Part shown: positions 36,117 to 43,576 of the stretch, piece after piece
How the letters are laid out: each line of letters begins with the position of its first letter
Position numbering within the stretch: the first letter of the stretch is position 1
Origin: Candidatus Latescibacterota bacterium
GTDB lineage: Bacteria > JAAXHH01
Assembly: GCA_022823465.1 (NCBI GenBank)
Contig: JAJEHX010000031.1
Coordinates: 1-64,000, forward strand
Length of the DNA stretch: 64,000 nt
Direction of reading: 5' to 3'
Notes under the pieces: generated by a model
Told to the model about the DNA's origin: nothing
Database searches by the model: none
What the model saw: only the letters and a program-made list of their open reading frames with translations
Translations under genes and position numbers: made by a program

Positions 36117-38897
36117 TCAGCTCCTCAACCTTCGCGCGGCGGCGGCCGCCTCGTTCTCCCGCCGCCTGCGCCGGACGAAGATGAACACGCCCAGGAGGAA
36201 GACCGGAACGGGCGGAAGCAGGGCGGCGAGGTTCTTGATGGTATTCTGGATCAGGCGGATCTGGCCTTCCATCATCTCCTTGCTGTCCTGAATCCTTGCT
36301 TCCTTTTCGGCCTCGATGTTGGTCTGCAGCGTCTCGAACCGCCGGTTCTCCACTTCTTCCAGGTTGCGGACCATGATCCGGCGGGTCTGCTCGTCCAGGT
36401 CGGTCCGCTGCCGGACCTCGTCCACGCGGGCGGTGAGCCGGCGGCGGGCCTGGTCCAGGGCGGCCTGCGCTTCCTGTTCCGCTTCGTCCTCGTCCATGAC
36501 GCGCTGCTGGGTGTACGCCAGCGTCTGCTGTTCGACGGCCTCCAGCGTCCGGTACCGGACCCGCTTGCTGCGCAGCGCGATGAATGATTCGTCGCCTACC
36601 AGTACGTCCATGAGGTTCAGGAAGAAGGTGACGTTGTCGAAATTGAACCCCCCGGCGCCCACGCGGCGGATTTCGAAGAACTGTTGCGACGCGAAATCCA
36701 CGTCGGCCACGACGGTCAGGTTCACCGGGCCGGCTTCCCCGGCGCCGCCGGCGTCATTCGTGGCGGAATCATCCTCTTCCGCGCCTGCCGGATCACTTCC
36801 GCCCGCCGGATCGGCCGCCGGATCGCTTCGGCCCGCCGAACCGTCCCCATCCGCGGACCCCGTGACGTGGGCGGCCATCGTGTAGACGTGCTGACTTGCC
36901 TGCCTCGGCACGTTGGACAGGACCAGTTGGGAGCCGCCGAAGAAGTTGCGCTGAACAAGCTGGGAATAGGCGGTCAGTCCCGAGACCGCTCCGCTCTGTA
37001 CCAGGGATGTAAAGGTGAAGTCCCCGCTTCCCGACGGCTGCAGCCGGCCCGGGAAGATGAAGACGAGTTCCTGAAGGGAAGCGGTGCCGACGGCTTCTTT
37101 ATTGAACGTCTCCGCGTTCTCGTTGCCCGGTGAAGCGAAGACCACTTCCGGGGGAAGATGGGCCATGCCCGGATGGGGATTGTAGCGGTCCCATACGATC
37201 AGGCCGGAGTTCCATTCCACGCCGAATCGACGAAGCAGGCCCTGGATGTCGCCCTTCGGCGTGGGGGGTGGCTGCTGGTTGCCCGCGAAGGGGTTGGCGC
37301 CCGCGCCCTTCTGCTCGGAAGGGGACAGGGTAAGGTTGAAGGACGGCAGGGGATCCACGAGTAGCAGCGTGGGATGTCCCGCCGCGATGTAGTCCGAAAG
37401 CCGTTCCATGTCCTCCTGCGTCAATGTGTTGGGCAGGGCGACCATGAGCGCGTCCAGGTCGTCCGGATAGTCGTCCTGGGGCTGGACCTGCACCACGTCG
37501 TACTGCTTGCGCAGTTCCTCGGTCATGGCCCAGGGCTGCCTGCTCTGCATGGTGTTGAAATCGAATCCACCGAAGAGCCGCACGTCCGTGGAAAGGATGC
37601 CGAGCTTCGCGCGGTCCGCGCGGGCCACCACGCGCAGGCTGCGCACCAGTTCGTACTCGACGGGCAGGCCCGTATCCAGGAATCCGATGACCTCTTCCTC
37701 CGGACCGCAGGTGATGGCGACTCCCGCGAACACGTTCGCGAATCCGGACCGGGCGCTCCGAAGGTCCGGCAGTTCGCGGGGCGTGATGCCGAACCGTTCC
37801 CGGGCATCCCGGGCCTCGGGAGAGTACATCTCGGTTTCCTCGATCCGCACCTGGACCCTGGAGCCTCCCGCGGCGTCCAGCTCCTTGAGGACGTCCACCA
37901 GGTTCGAACGGGTTTGCACGTAGGATTCCGGTACCTCGGGACTCACGAAGGCCTGAATGAACACGGGACGTTCCGGGTCCAGTTCTCCCAGGATCTGCAC
38001 AGTCTCTTCGGAGAGGGAATGGAGGCCTTCGGCGGTCACGTCGAGACGGACGCCCGCCCGGCCGAGGATGACGTTCAGCCCGATGACGGCCGCGACAAGG
38101 GCCGCCGCGCGCACGCCGTGATGGATTCCCATTCGGTATCCGCCGGCCTGCACGGGCCAGTGGCGGCGGCCAATAAGCACCACGTTGAGATACAGCATGA
38201 AACCCACGACCGAGACGAAATGGATCAGGCCGGAGAAGCTGACGACGCCGCGGGCGAAGTCGTCGAAGGCGTTGAAGAGGCCCAGGGGCGAGACCAGGTT
38301 CCGCAGGCTCTCGCTGAGGCCGCCCGCGATGGGGCCGATGAGCACGAAGGCGCCGCAGAACAGGGCGCCCAGGATAAAGGCGATGGTTACGTGCGAAGTC
38401 AGCAGGGACGCCAGCATGCCGACGGAGATGAGGGCGGCGCCGGCGAGCCAGTATCCCAGGTAGTTGCCGATCATGAGCCCGAGATCGGGACTCCCGAGGA
38501 ACATCAGGACCAGCACGTGGGTCAGCGAGAGCGCCAGCGCGGCCGTGTAGACGCCCAGCACCGCGAGGTACTTGCCCAGGACGATCTCCAGGTCCGTCGC
38601 CGGAAGCGTAAGCAGCAGCTCATCCGTTCCCTGCCGTGCTTCCTCGGCCCACACGCCCATGGTCAGCGCCGGTACGAAGAAGAGCAGCAGATAGGGGAAC
38701 ACGGCGTTCAACTGGTCGAGGTTCGCAAGGTTGTTCAGGAAGAACTGGACCTGCCAGAAAGCGGCGGCCGCGCTGAGGAAGATGAACAGGGTGACGAAGA
38801 CGTATCCCGTGGGATTGCTGAAGGCCAGGCGCATGTCCCGGCGAACGATGGCCGCGATCACCTTGCCGTTGAGCCGGCTGGCCGGACCGAGGTTCAT
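36117..38897 (-). CDS. GldF-GldG fusion: ABC-2 permease with extracytoplasmic ABC-auxiliary domain
   Basis: A 926-residue fusion. Residues 1-240 form an ABC-2 permease with about six TM helices (GldF-like; PALTMGVWAEEARQGTDELLLTLP is diagnostic). A further TM near 260-280 leads into a GldG-like extracytoplasmic domain (DVTAEGLHSLSEETVQIL, SDYIAAGHPTLLLVDP). An acidic Gly/Ala/Asp-rich repeat lies around residues 680-720, a coiled coil near 815-880 (RRRLTARVDEVRQRTDL), and a final TM and Arg-rich tail. In Bacteroidetes GldF and GldG are separate and needed for gliding; elsewhere the exported substrate is unknown. It overlaps the ATPase gene by four bases (ATGA), so all three subunits are coupled. 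Confidence 0.92.
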   Translation of the reverse strand: MNLGPASRLNGKVIAAIVRRDMRLAFSNPTGYVFVTLFIFLSAAAAFWQVQFFLNNLANLDQLNAVFPYLLLFFVPALTMGVWAEEARQGTDELLLTLPATDLEIVLGKYLAVLGVYTAALALSLTHVLVLMFLGSPDLGLMIGNYLGYWLAGAALISVGMLASLLTSHVTIAFILGALFCGAFVLIGPIAGGLSESLRNLVSPLGLFNAFDDFARGVVSFSGLIHFVSVVGFMLYLNVVLIGRRHWPVQAGGYRMGIHHGVRAAALVAAVIGLNVILGRAGVRLDVTAEGLHSLSEETVQILGELDPERPVFIQAFVSPEVPESYVQTRSNLVDVLKELDAAGGSRVQVRIEETEMYSPEARDARERFGITPRELPDLRSARSGFANVFAGVAITCGPEEEVIGFLDTGLPVEYELVRSLRVVARADRAKLGILSTDVRLFGGFDFNTMQSRQPWAMTEELRKQYDVVQVQPQDDYPDDLDALMVALPNTLTQEDMERLSDYIAAGHPTLLLVDPLPSFNLTLSPSEQKGAGANPFAGNQQPPPTPKGDIQGLLRRFGVEWNSGLIVWDRYNPHPGMAHLPPEVVFASPGNENAETFNKEAVGTASLQELVFIFPGRLQPSGSGDFTFTSLVQSGAVSGLTAYSQLVQRNFFGGSQLVLSNVPRQASQHVYTMAAHVTGSADGDGSAGRSDPAADPAGGSDPAGAEEDDSATNDAGGAGEAGPVNLTVVADVDFASQQFFEIRRVGAGGFNFDNVTFFLNLMDVLVGDESFIALRSKRVRYRTLEAVEQQTLAYTQQRVMDEDEAEQEAQAALDQARRRLTARVDEVRQRTDLDEQTRRIMVRNLEEVENRRFETLQTNIEAEKEARIQDSKEMMEGQIRLIQNTIKNLAALLPPVPVFLLGVFIFVRRRRRENEAAAAARRLRS

Positions 38898-39703
38898 TCG
38901 TCGGCCTCCCCGCTCGTCGCGTCGCCACCCGTAGCGTCCGTGCCCGCGGGCTTGGCGGCGGCCGGCTCTTCAGGCGCCTCCTCATCTTCCGACGCCCGAC
39001 CGTTCCCCGTCAACGCGTAGAAAGATTCCTCCAGCGTGCCGTCCCGGCGCAGGTCTTCCGGCGTGCCGTCGAAGACCAGCCGGCCCTCGTGGATCAGCAG
39101 CACGCGGTCGGCGATGACGTCCACCTCCTGGAGGATATGGGTGGAAAGGAGTACGGTCTTGGTCTGCCCGAGCAACCGGATGTCCCGCCGGAAATCCCGG
39201 ATCTGGTTGGGGTCGAGGCCGGCGGTCGGCTCGTCCATGATGAGCACGTCGGGGTCATGAAGCAGGGCCTGCGCCAGGCCGACCCGCTGCTTGTTTCCCC
39301 GGGACAGCTTGTCGATGGGTTTTTCCAGGGCCTGGTCCAGGCTGCACCGGTCGACGACGTAGTCCAGCCTGGCGGCCAGCAGGTCAGGGTCCAGTCCCCG
39401 GGCTTCGCCGAAGAACCGCAGGAGTTCCAGCGGCGTCATGTTCTGGTACAACGGGCCGTTTTCAGGCAGGTATCCCAGATAGCGCGACATGGCCAGCCGA
39501 TCCCGCCGTACGTCCAGTCCGGCGATGGCCGCGCTTCCCGCGCTGGCGCCCAAATACCCGCTGAGGATCTTCATCGTCGTGGACTTTCCCGCGCCGTTGG
39601 GACCCAGGAACGCCACGATCTGGCCATCGGGTATCTGGAAGGAGATATCTTGCACGGCGACAAAGGAACCGTAGTACTTGCATAGCCCCTTTGCTTCGAT
39701 CAT
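38894..39703 (-). CDS. ABC transporter ATP-binding protein (GldA-like)
   Basis: A 269-residue ATPase for the GldF-GldG permease downstream. Walker A is GPNGAGKST, the signature is LSRGNKQRVGLAQ, Walker B is VLIMDEPTAGLDP and the switch His is in LLSTHIL. The C-terminus is an acidic Ala/Glu/Gly-rich tail of about 35 residues (EDEEAPEEPAAAKPAG). ATG 39703 (MIEAKGLCKYYG) is preferred to 39778, since homology starts there and GAAAGA lies upstream. A strong promoter with an inverted repeat in its spacer (39796-39824) lies about 95 nt upstream, so this gene starts the operon ATPase, GldF-GldG, DUF4340, probably ThDP enzyme. Confidence 0.93.
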   Translation of the reverse strand: MIEAKGLCKYYGSFVAVQDISFQIPDGQIVAFLGPNGAGKSTTMKILSGYLGASAGSAAIAGLDVRRDRLAMSRYLGYLPENGPLYQNMTPLELLRFFGEARGLDPDLLAARLDYVVDRCSLDQALEKPIDKLSRGNKQRVGLAQALLHDPDVLIMDEPTAGLDPNQIRDFRRDIRLLGQTKTVLLSTHILQEVDVIADRVLLIHEGRLVFDGTPEDLRRDGTLEESFYALTGNGRASEDEEAPEEPAAAKPAGTDATGGDATSGEADE

Positions 39704-39795
39704 TAATCTTTCGGACACCCCTGTTCTCGCTCCTTTGCTTGCGTCATTAGCAGATGTCCGCGTTTTTTCGCGTCGCATTCGTTTTGCGGCGTCGA

Positions 39796-39824
39796 ATAAT
39801 AAACACGGCCTCCAGCCGTGTCAA
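39796..39824 (-). promoter_or_regulatory. Promoter of the Gld-like operon with an operator-like inverted repeat in the spacer
   Basis: Minus strand: -35 TTGACA (39824-39819), 17-bp spacer and -10 TATTAT (39801-39796), near consensus. The spacer region holds the inverted repeat ACACGGC-N5-GCCGTGT (39803-39821), which would place a bound repressor or activator directly on the polymerase site. The regulator is not identified. Confidence 0.75.
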
Positions 39825-39852
39825 GTCCGGATTGCGGCAGGGAAGAAATCGC

Positions 39853-39882
39853 TTGACAATTCGGCCCTTTATGTACTATTTT
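39853..39882 (+). promoter_or_regulatory. Promoter upstream of the metal-uptake-like genes
   Basis: Plus strand: -35 TTGACA (39853-39858), 18-bp spacer, -10 TATTTT (39877-39882). It overlaps two TTATGTAnC-like direct repeats (near 39869 and 39881) that could be a regulator site, for example for a Fur/Zur-type protein; that is inference. It is divergent from the Gld promoter 29 bp away. Confidence 0.6.
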
Positions 39883-39950
39883 ATGTAACTTGGATTTTGG
39901 ACAAAACCGATCCATTTTTGATGAGTCAAGCGCCTGGCGATGGGTCCTCC

Positions 39951-40217
39951 ATGAAGCTCCTCACGCTTTCCTGCGCTGTCATATTCGCCTTGCTTTTCGC
40001 CAGTCCCCCGCACGACTGCACCGGGCTGGAGACCGCAGGGCACGTGGACCACTGCCAGGGTTGCCTATTTGCCACCGCGTCCTCCGCGGTGCTTGAAAAG
40101 TCATCTTCTACACTCCCGGACTACGGATTTGTCGGTCCCGTGGCTGGTGTATCGGAACCCGGTTACTTCCGGATTCAGGACGCGCATCACCAGAACCGCG
40201 CGCCGCCCCTTACCTGA
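39951..40217 (+). CDS. Small secreted Cys/His-containing protein (DUF2946-like)
   Basis: An 88-residue protein with a signal peptide (MKLLTLSCAVIFALLFASPP). A short mature part contains HDCTGLETAGHVDHCQGCLF, that is three Cys and three His in about 20 residues, and the tail ends NRAPP. This resembles small DUF2946-like proteins encoded beside metal TonB receptors. It may bind a metal or act in the receptor's regulation; not shown. ATG 39951 starts the signal peptide; an in-frame ATG at 39921 would add ten residues. A promoter lies about 70 nt upstream. It precedes a lipoprotein and a ZnuD-like receptor on the same strand. Confidence 0.65.
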   Translation: MKLLTLSCAVIFALLFASPPHDCTGLETAGHVDHCQGCLFATASSAVLEKSSSTLPDYGFVGPVAGVSEPGYFRIQDAHHQNRAPPLT

Positions 40218-40514
40218 TCTGACCGCCTGCCGGCTACGGCCGATCGGCCGATTCCCGTCGGCGCGGCCCATGACCACTCCCGGATTTACCTGATTTACAA
40301 GTCAAGACCGTTCGCATCGCCGGCTGTATCGATACCGCCCGGATGATTGCACGCAGGTGGTCGAGGTCCGATTCCAATCGGTGGCTCAGGGATCACCCGC
40401 ATCGGCCGCCACCGAAGCAGGGAACGCCCGGTTCACACGACAAAGACAGTCCACTTTACCTTACGCAGCACACATGCAGCACACACGCAGCACAGCAAAA
40501 GGGAGAAGTTCGAC
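40218..40514. other. Intergenic region before the lipoprotein gene
   Basis: 297 bp with no convincing gene. Short frames here overlap the lipoprotein gene in other phases and lack coding character. It contains an 11-bp tandem array next to the ribosome-binding site of the lipoprotein gene (GGGAG at 40501). Confidence 0.55.
40463..40495. repeat. Three 11-bp tandem repeats before the lipoprotein gene
   Basis: ACGCAGCACAC, ATGCAGCACAC and ACGCAGCACAG in exact 11-bp succession. They end 5 bp before the GGGAG site of the gene at 40515, so they lie in its 5' leader or just upstream. Confidence 0.85.
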
Positions 40515-41153
40515 ATGTTCAAGCATCGCTGGAACGTACTGTCCGTCCTTACCGCCGCGGTATTCGTCACCGCCGCGCTGACGTTCGCATGCGCAGACGA
40601 TGAAGACACCAGTCCGACTGGTCCTGCCGAACCGCAAGAACATGAGGATGACGACCATGGCCCGGGCGAGGAAGAACTGATCACGACCCTCGCGATCACG
40701 CTTACGCCCAGCAGCGGAGGAGCGCCGGTCACCTTCCGGTTCAGAGACCTGGACGGCGAGGGGGGAAACGATCCGGTCGTGGACGGGGTGACTGTCTATG
40801 CAGGGACGAACTACGATGGTTCGGTACAGGTACTGAACGAGGCCGAGAGTCCGCCTGAGAACATCACCGAGGAGGTAGAGGAGGAAGCCGAGGCCCACCA
40901 GTTCTTCTATCAGACGCTGGGGGGATTCTCACCGGCCTCCGTTACCTATGCGGATAAGGAATCCGATTACGCGACAAACTCGGGCGCAGATCATCCCGTT
41001 GGCATCGCATTTACCCTTTCTGTACCCGACAACGCGCAGAACGGCCAGCTTCGGGTCATACTGAGTCACTTCGATGAAGCACCCAAGGACGGCGTGAACC
41101 AGAGCGACGAGACGGACATCGACGTGACCTTCCAGGTCGAAGTGCGTCGATAG
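40515..41153 (+). CDS. Putative metal-uptake lipoprotein ('type 1 periplasmic binding fold'-like)
   Basis: A 212-residue exported protein with signal TAAVFVTAALTFAC; C26 is the likely lipidated residue although the lipobox is not canonical. The mature N-terminus is acidic and His-bearing (EPQEHEDDDHGPGEEEL), a plausible metal-binding stretch. The rest is beta-rich with blocks TTLAITLTPSSGG, FRFRDLDGEGGNDP and ETDIDVTF that match proteins often encoded directly before TonB receptors in Bacteroidetes. It is 68 nt before the ZnuD-like receptor. It probably captures or hands over metal at the outer membrane; that is inference. The ATG 40515 has GGGAG 9 nt upstream. The stop lies in a 17-bp tandem duplication. 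Confidence 0.82.
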   Translation: MFKHRWNVLSVLTAAVFVTAALTFACADDEDTSPTGPAEPQEHEDDDHGPGEEELITTLAITLTPSSGGAPVTFRFRDLDGEGGNDPVVDGVTVYAGTNYDGSVQVLNEAESPPENITEEVEEEAEAHQFFYQTLGGFSPASVTYADKESDYATNSGADHPVGIAFTLSVPDNAQNGQLRVILSHFDEAPKDGVNQSDETDIDVTFQVEVRR

Positions 41154-41169
41154 TCGAAGTGCGTCGATA
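41136..41169. repeat. Perfect 17-bp tandem duplication containing a stop codon
   Basis: GTCGAAGTGCGTCGATA at 41136-41152 and again at 41153-41169. The TAG stop of the lipoprotein gene (41151-41153) straddles the junction, so the last five codons and the stop are repeated immediately downstream. Confidence 0.92.
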
Positions 41170-41221
41170 GTACGAAAACGGTTGTGGCCTGCCCGCGGAA
41201 ACGCGCGCCAGGGGATTTCCT

Positions 41222-43573
41222 ATGAACGTAACAAGAATCCTGTGCGTCATACTGGCGATAGCCGTGTCCGGCCTCGTTCTTCCCGCGGAGGCACAGACTG
41301 CCACGGTGCGCGGCAAGGTACTGAGCGAGGCCGGCGAACCGTTGCCGGCGGTGACCGTCGCGCTGCCCGCGCTCGAGATCGGTGCGTTTACAGACGAAAA
41401 GGGTGTATTCCGCCTTGAGAACGTACCGCCGGGCAGCCACACGATCGAGTTCCGATTCGTCGGCTACCGGACGATCCAAAGCGAGATACGCGTCACCGAA
41501 GGCAGGCCGCCCGCGCTCGAAGTAACCATGGAGCCGGAGACCCTTATCGGCGATGAGGTCATCGTCACCGGCGACCGGGATCTGGCGGGCGAACTCACCG
41601 GGTCCAGCCAGTCCGTCCTCGTCCTGCCCCCCTCCGCCCTGGAAGAACGGCGGGGGCAGACGCTGGGCGAAACGCTGGAGTCCTTGCCGGGCGTATCCTC
41701 CCTGACCACGGGACCGGCCGTTTCGAAACCCGTGCTGCGCGGAGTCCACAGCGCCCGGGTGCTGGTGCTCAACGCCGGCATTACCCAGGAGGGACAGCAG
41801 TGGGGCGGGGACCACGCTCCTGAGATCGACCCCTTTTCCCCGGCCCGCATCGAGGTGCTTAAAGGGGCGGCCAGCGTCCAGTACGGCGCCGGGGCCATCG
41901 GCGGCGTAATCCGCATCGAACCGCCGGAGCTTCCCGCGAATCCCGGAGTGGGCGGACGGATCAACACCAACCTGTTTTCAAACAACAAGCAAGGCGCCGG
42001 CTCCGTCCTCGTGCAAGGCGCGTTGCGTAAGCTGGCGGGTCTCAAGTGGCGCGTCCAGGGCAGCCTGCGCCGGGCGGGCGACGCACGGGCGCCGATCCAC
42101 GTCATACGGAACTCCGGCTTCGACGAGCGGGACTATTCCGTGGCGCTGGGCCTGTCTAGGGACTGGATGGATACGGAGGCTTACTTCAGTCATTTCGGTA
42201 CCTGGATAGGCATCTTCAAAGGCGCCCACATTGGCAACACCACGGACCTTCGACGGTTGATCGAGCGGGGCGACCCGTCCATTGTGGGATCTTTCACCTA
42301 TCAAATCGACAATCCGCGTCAGCGGGTGGACCACGACCTGCTGTCTCTCCGGTCCCGGATCAGATTAGGAGGCGGCGGCAATCTCGAACTGCGGTACGGT
42401 CAGCAGTACAACCGCAGGGAGGAATGGGACTCCCAGGCCAGGAGCGGCGGGGCGCCGGCGAGACCGGGCTTCTCACAGGGACTGCAGACCCACAGCGGTG
42501 ACGTGATCTTCCAGCACCGCAACTTCGGCAACTGGTACGGGAAGTTCGGCGTCAGCGGCATGCGCCAGGAAAACAGGCGCTTCAGCACGGGGTTCCTCAT
42601 TCCCGATTTCCTGGCTTACAATTTCGGCGTCTTCGCCCTGGAATCATGGACGAAAGGCAAGACCACGTTGGAGACTGGGCTGCGGTACGATTACCGGTGG
42701 CAGGAGGTCTACTCCAACGAAGGCAGGCGGGCCACCGAGATTGTCGAGGGCGGCATCCATACCTACAGCAACGTGACCGGAGTGCTCGGGCTGATCTACG
42801 AGTTGTCGCCGGACCTGGCCGTCGCCGCCAACGTGGGACGGGCCTGGCGGCCGCCCGGGGTGAACGAACTGTACAGCCACGGCGTCCATCACGGCACGGC
42901 GCAGTTCGAGGTGGGCGACAAGGAACTGGAAACCGAAGCGAGCGTGAACACGGATCTCACCCTGCGGTACCAGGGGGACAGGGGCCGTGGCGAAATCGGG
43001 ATATTCCGCTCCCGGTACGATAATTTCATTTCGCTGCTGCCGGCCGACGATCTCGTATTGACGATCCGGGGCGCGTTCCCTAAATTCACCCATGTCCAGT
43101 CCGACGCGGTGATTCAGGGATTCGATGGGTATCTGGAGTACGACCTGACGCGGTACATGGACTCCTACCTGTCCGCCTCCTTCGTCCGTGGACGAAACAC
43201 CGCGGAAGACCAGCCCTTGTACCAGATGCCGCCCACCCGGGTCATTGCGGGTCTGGATTTCCACCTGCCAACCGCCGGGCGTCTCCTGGAAGCAGGAGTA
43301 GGATTCGAAGGCCGCTTCGTGATGCGCCAGACGAACTTTCCCGAAGGCATCGATTACGCGGACCCGCCGGCCGGCTACAGCCTCTTCGACGTGCACCTCA
43401 ACGCGGAGCTGGCCCTGGCCGACCACCCGGTCCGCATGCAACTCCACATACACAATCTGTTCAACAAGCGGTACCGGGACTACCTGAGCCGATTCAGGTA
43501 TTTCATAGACGACCCGGGCCGCGACGTGACATTCAGTCTGTCCATACCCTTTGGAAAGCCTATGGAGGAATAA
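41222..43573 (+). CDS. TonB-dependent receptor, ZnuD-like (probable metal importer)
   Basis: A 783-residue outer-membrane receptor. Signal peptide (about 1-24), then a carboxypeptidase-regulatory-like domain (VRGKVLSEAGEPLPAVTVAL, about 27-105), the plug (LPGVSSLTTGPAVSKPVLRG, VEVLKGAASVQYGAGAIGGV), then the barrel. The segment WRPPGVNELYSHGVHHG followed by FEVGDKELETEASVN matches the ZnuD family of zinc-piracy receptors, where a His-rich loop binds metal. It ends YRDYLSRFRYF and FSLSIPFG, typical barrel strands. With the preceding lipoprotein it probably imports zinc or a related metal. The start is ATG 41222. The specific metal is inferred. Confidence 0.93.
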   Translation: MNVTRILCVILAIAVSGLVLPAEAQTATVRGKVLSEAGEPLPAVTVALPALEIGAFTDEKGVFRLENVPPGSHTIEFRFVGYRTIQSEIRVTEGRPPALEVTMEPETLIGDEVIVTGDRDLAGELTGSSQSVLVLPPSALEERRGQTLGETLESLPGVSSLTTGPAVSKPVLRGVHSARVLVLNAGITQEGQQWGGDHAPEIDPFSPARIEVLKGAASVQYGAGAIGGVIRIEPPELPANPGVGGRINTNLFSNNKQGAGSVLVQGALRKLAGLKWRVQGSLRRAGDARAPIHVIRNSGFDERDYSVALGLSRDWMDTEAYFSHFGTWIGIFKGAHIGNTTDLRRLIERGDPSIVGSFTYQIDNPRQRVDHDLLSLRSRIRLGGGGNLELRYGQQYNRREEWDSQARSGGAPARPGFSQGLQTHSGDVIFQHRNFGNWYGKFGVSGMRQENRRFSTGFLIPDFLAYNFGVFALESWTKGKTTLETGLRYDYRWQEVYSNEGRRATEIVEGGIHTYSNVTGVLGLIYELSPDLAVAANVGRAWRPPGVNELYSHGVHHGTAQFEVGDKELETEASVNTDLTLRYQGDRGRGEIGIFRSRYDNFISLLPADDLVLTIRGAFPKFTHVQSDAVIQGFDGYLEYDLTRYMDSYLSASFVRGRNTAEDQPLYQMPPTRVIAGLDFHLPTAGRLLEAGVGFEGRFVMRQTNFPEGIDYADPPAGYSLFDVHLNAELALADHPVRMQLHIHNLFNKRYRDYLSRFRYFIDDPGRDVTFSLSIPFGKPMEE

Positions 43574-43576
43574 AAG

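Noticed and set aside
39678-39920. Coding frame upstream of the small secreted protein
   Set aside because: This stretch contains two strong divergent promoters and an inverted repeat, so it is regulatory; the signal peptide starts at 39951.
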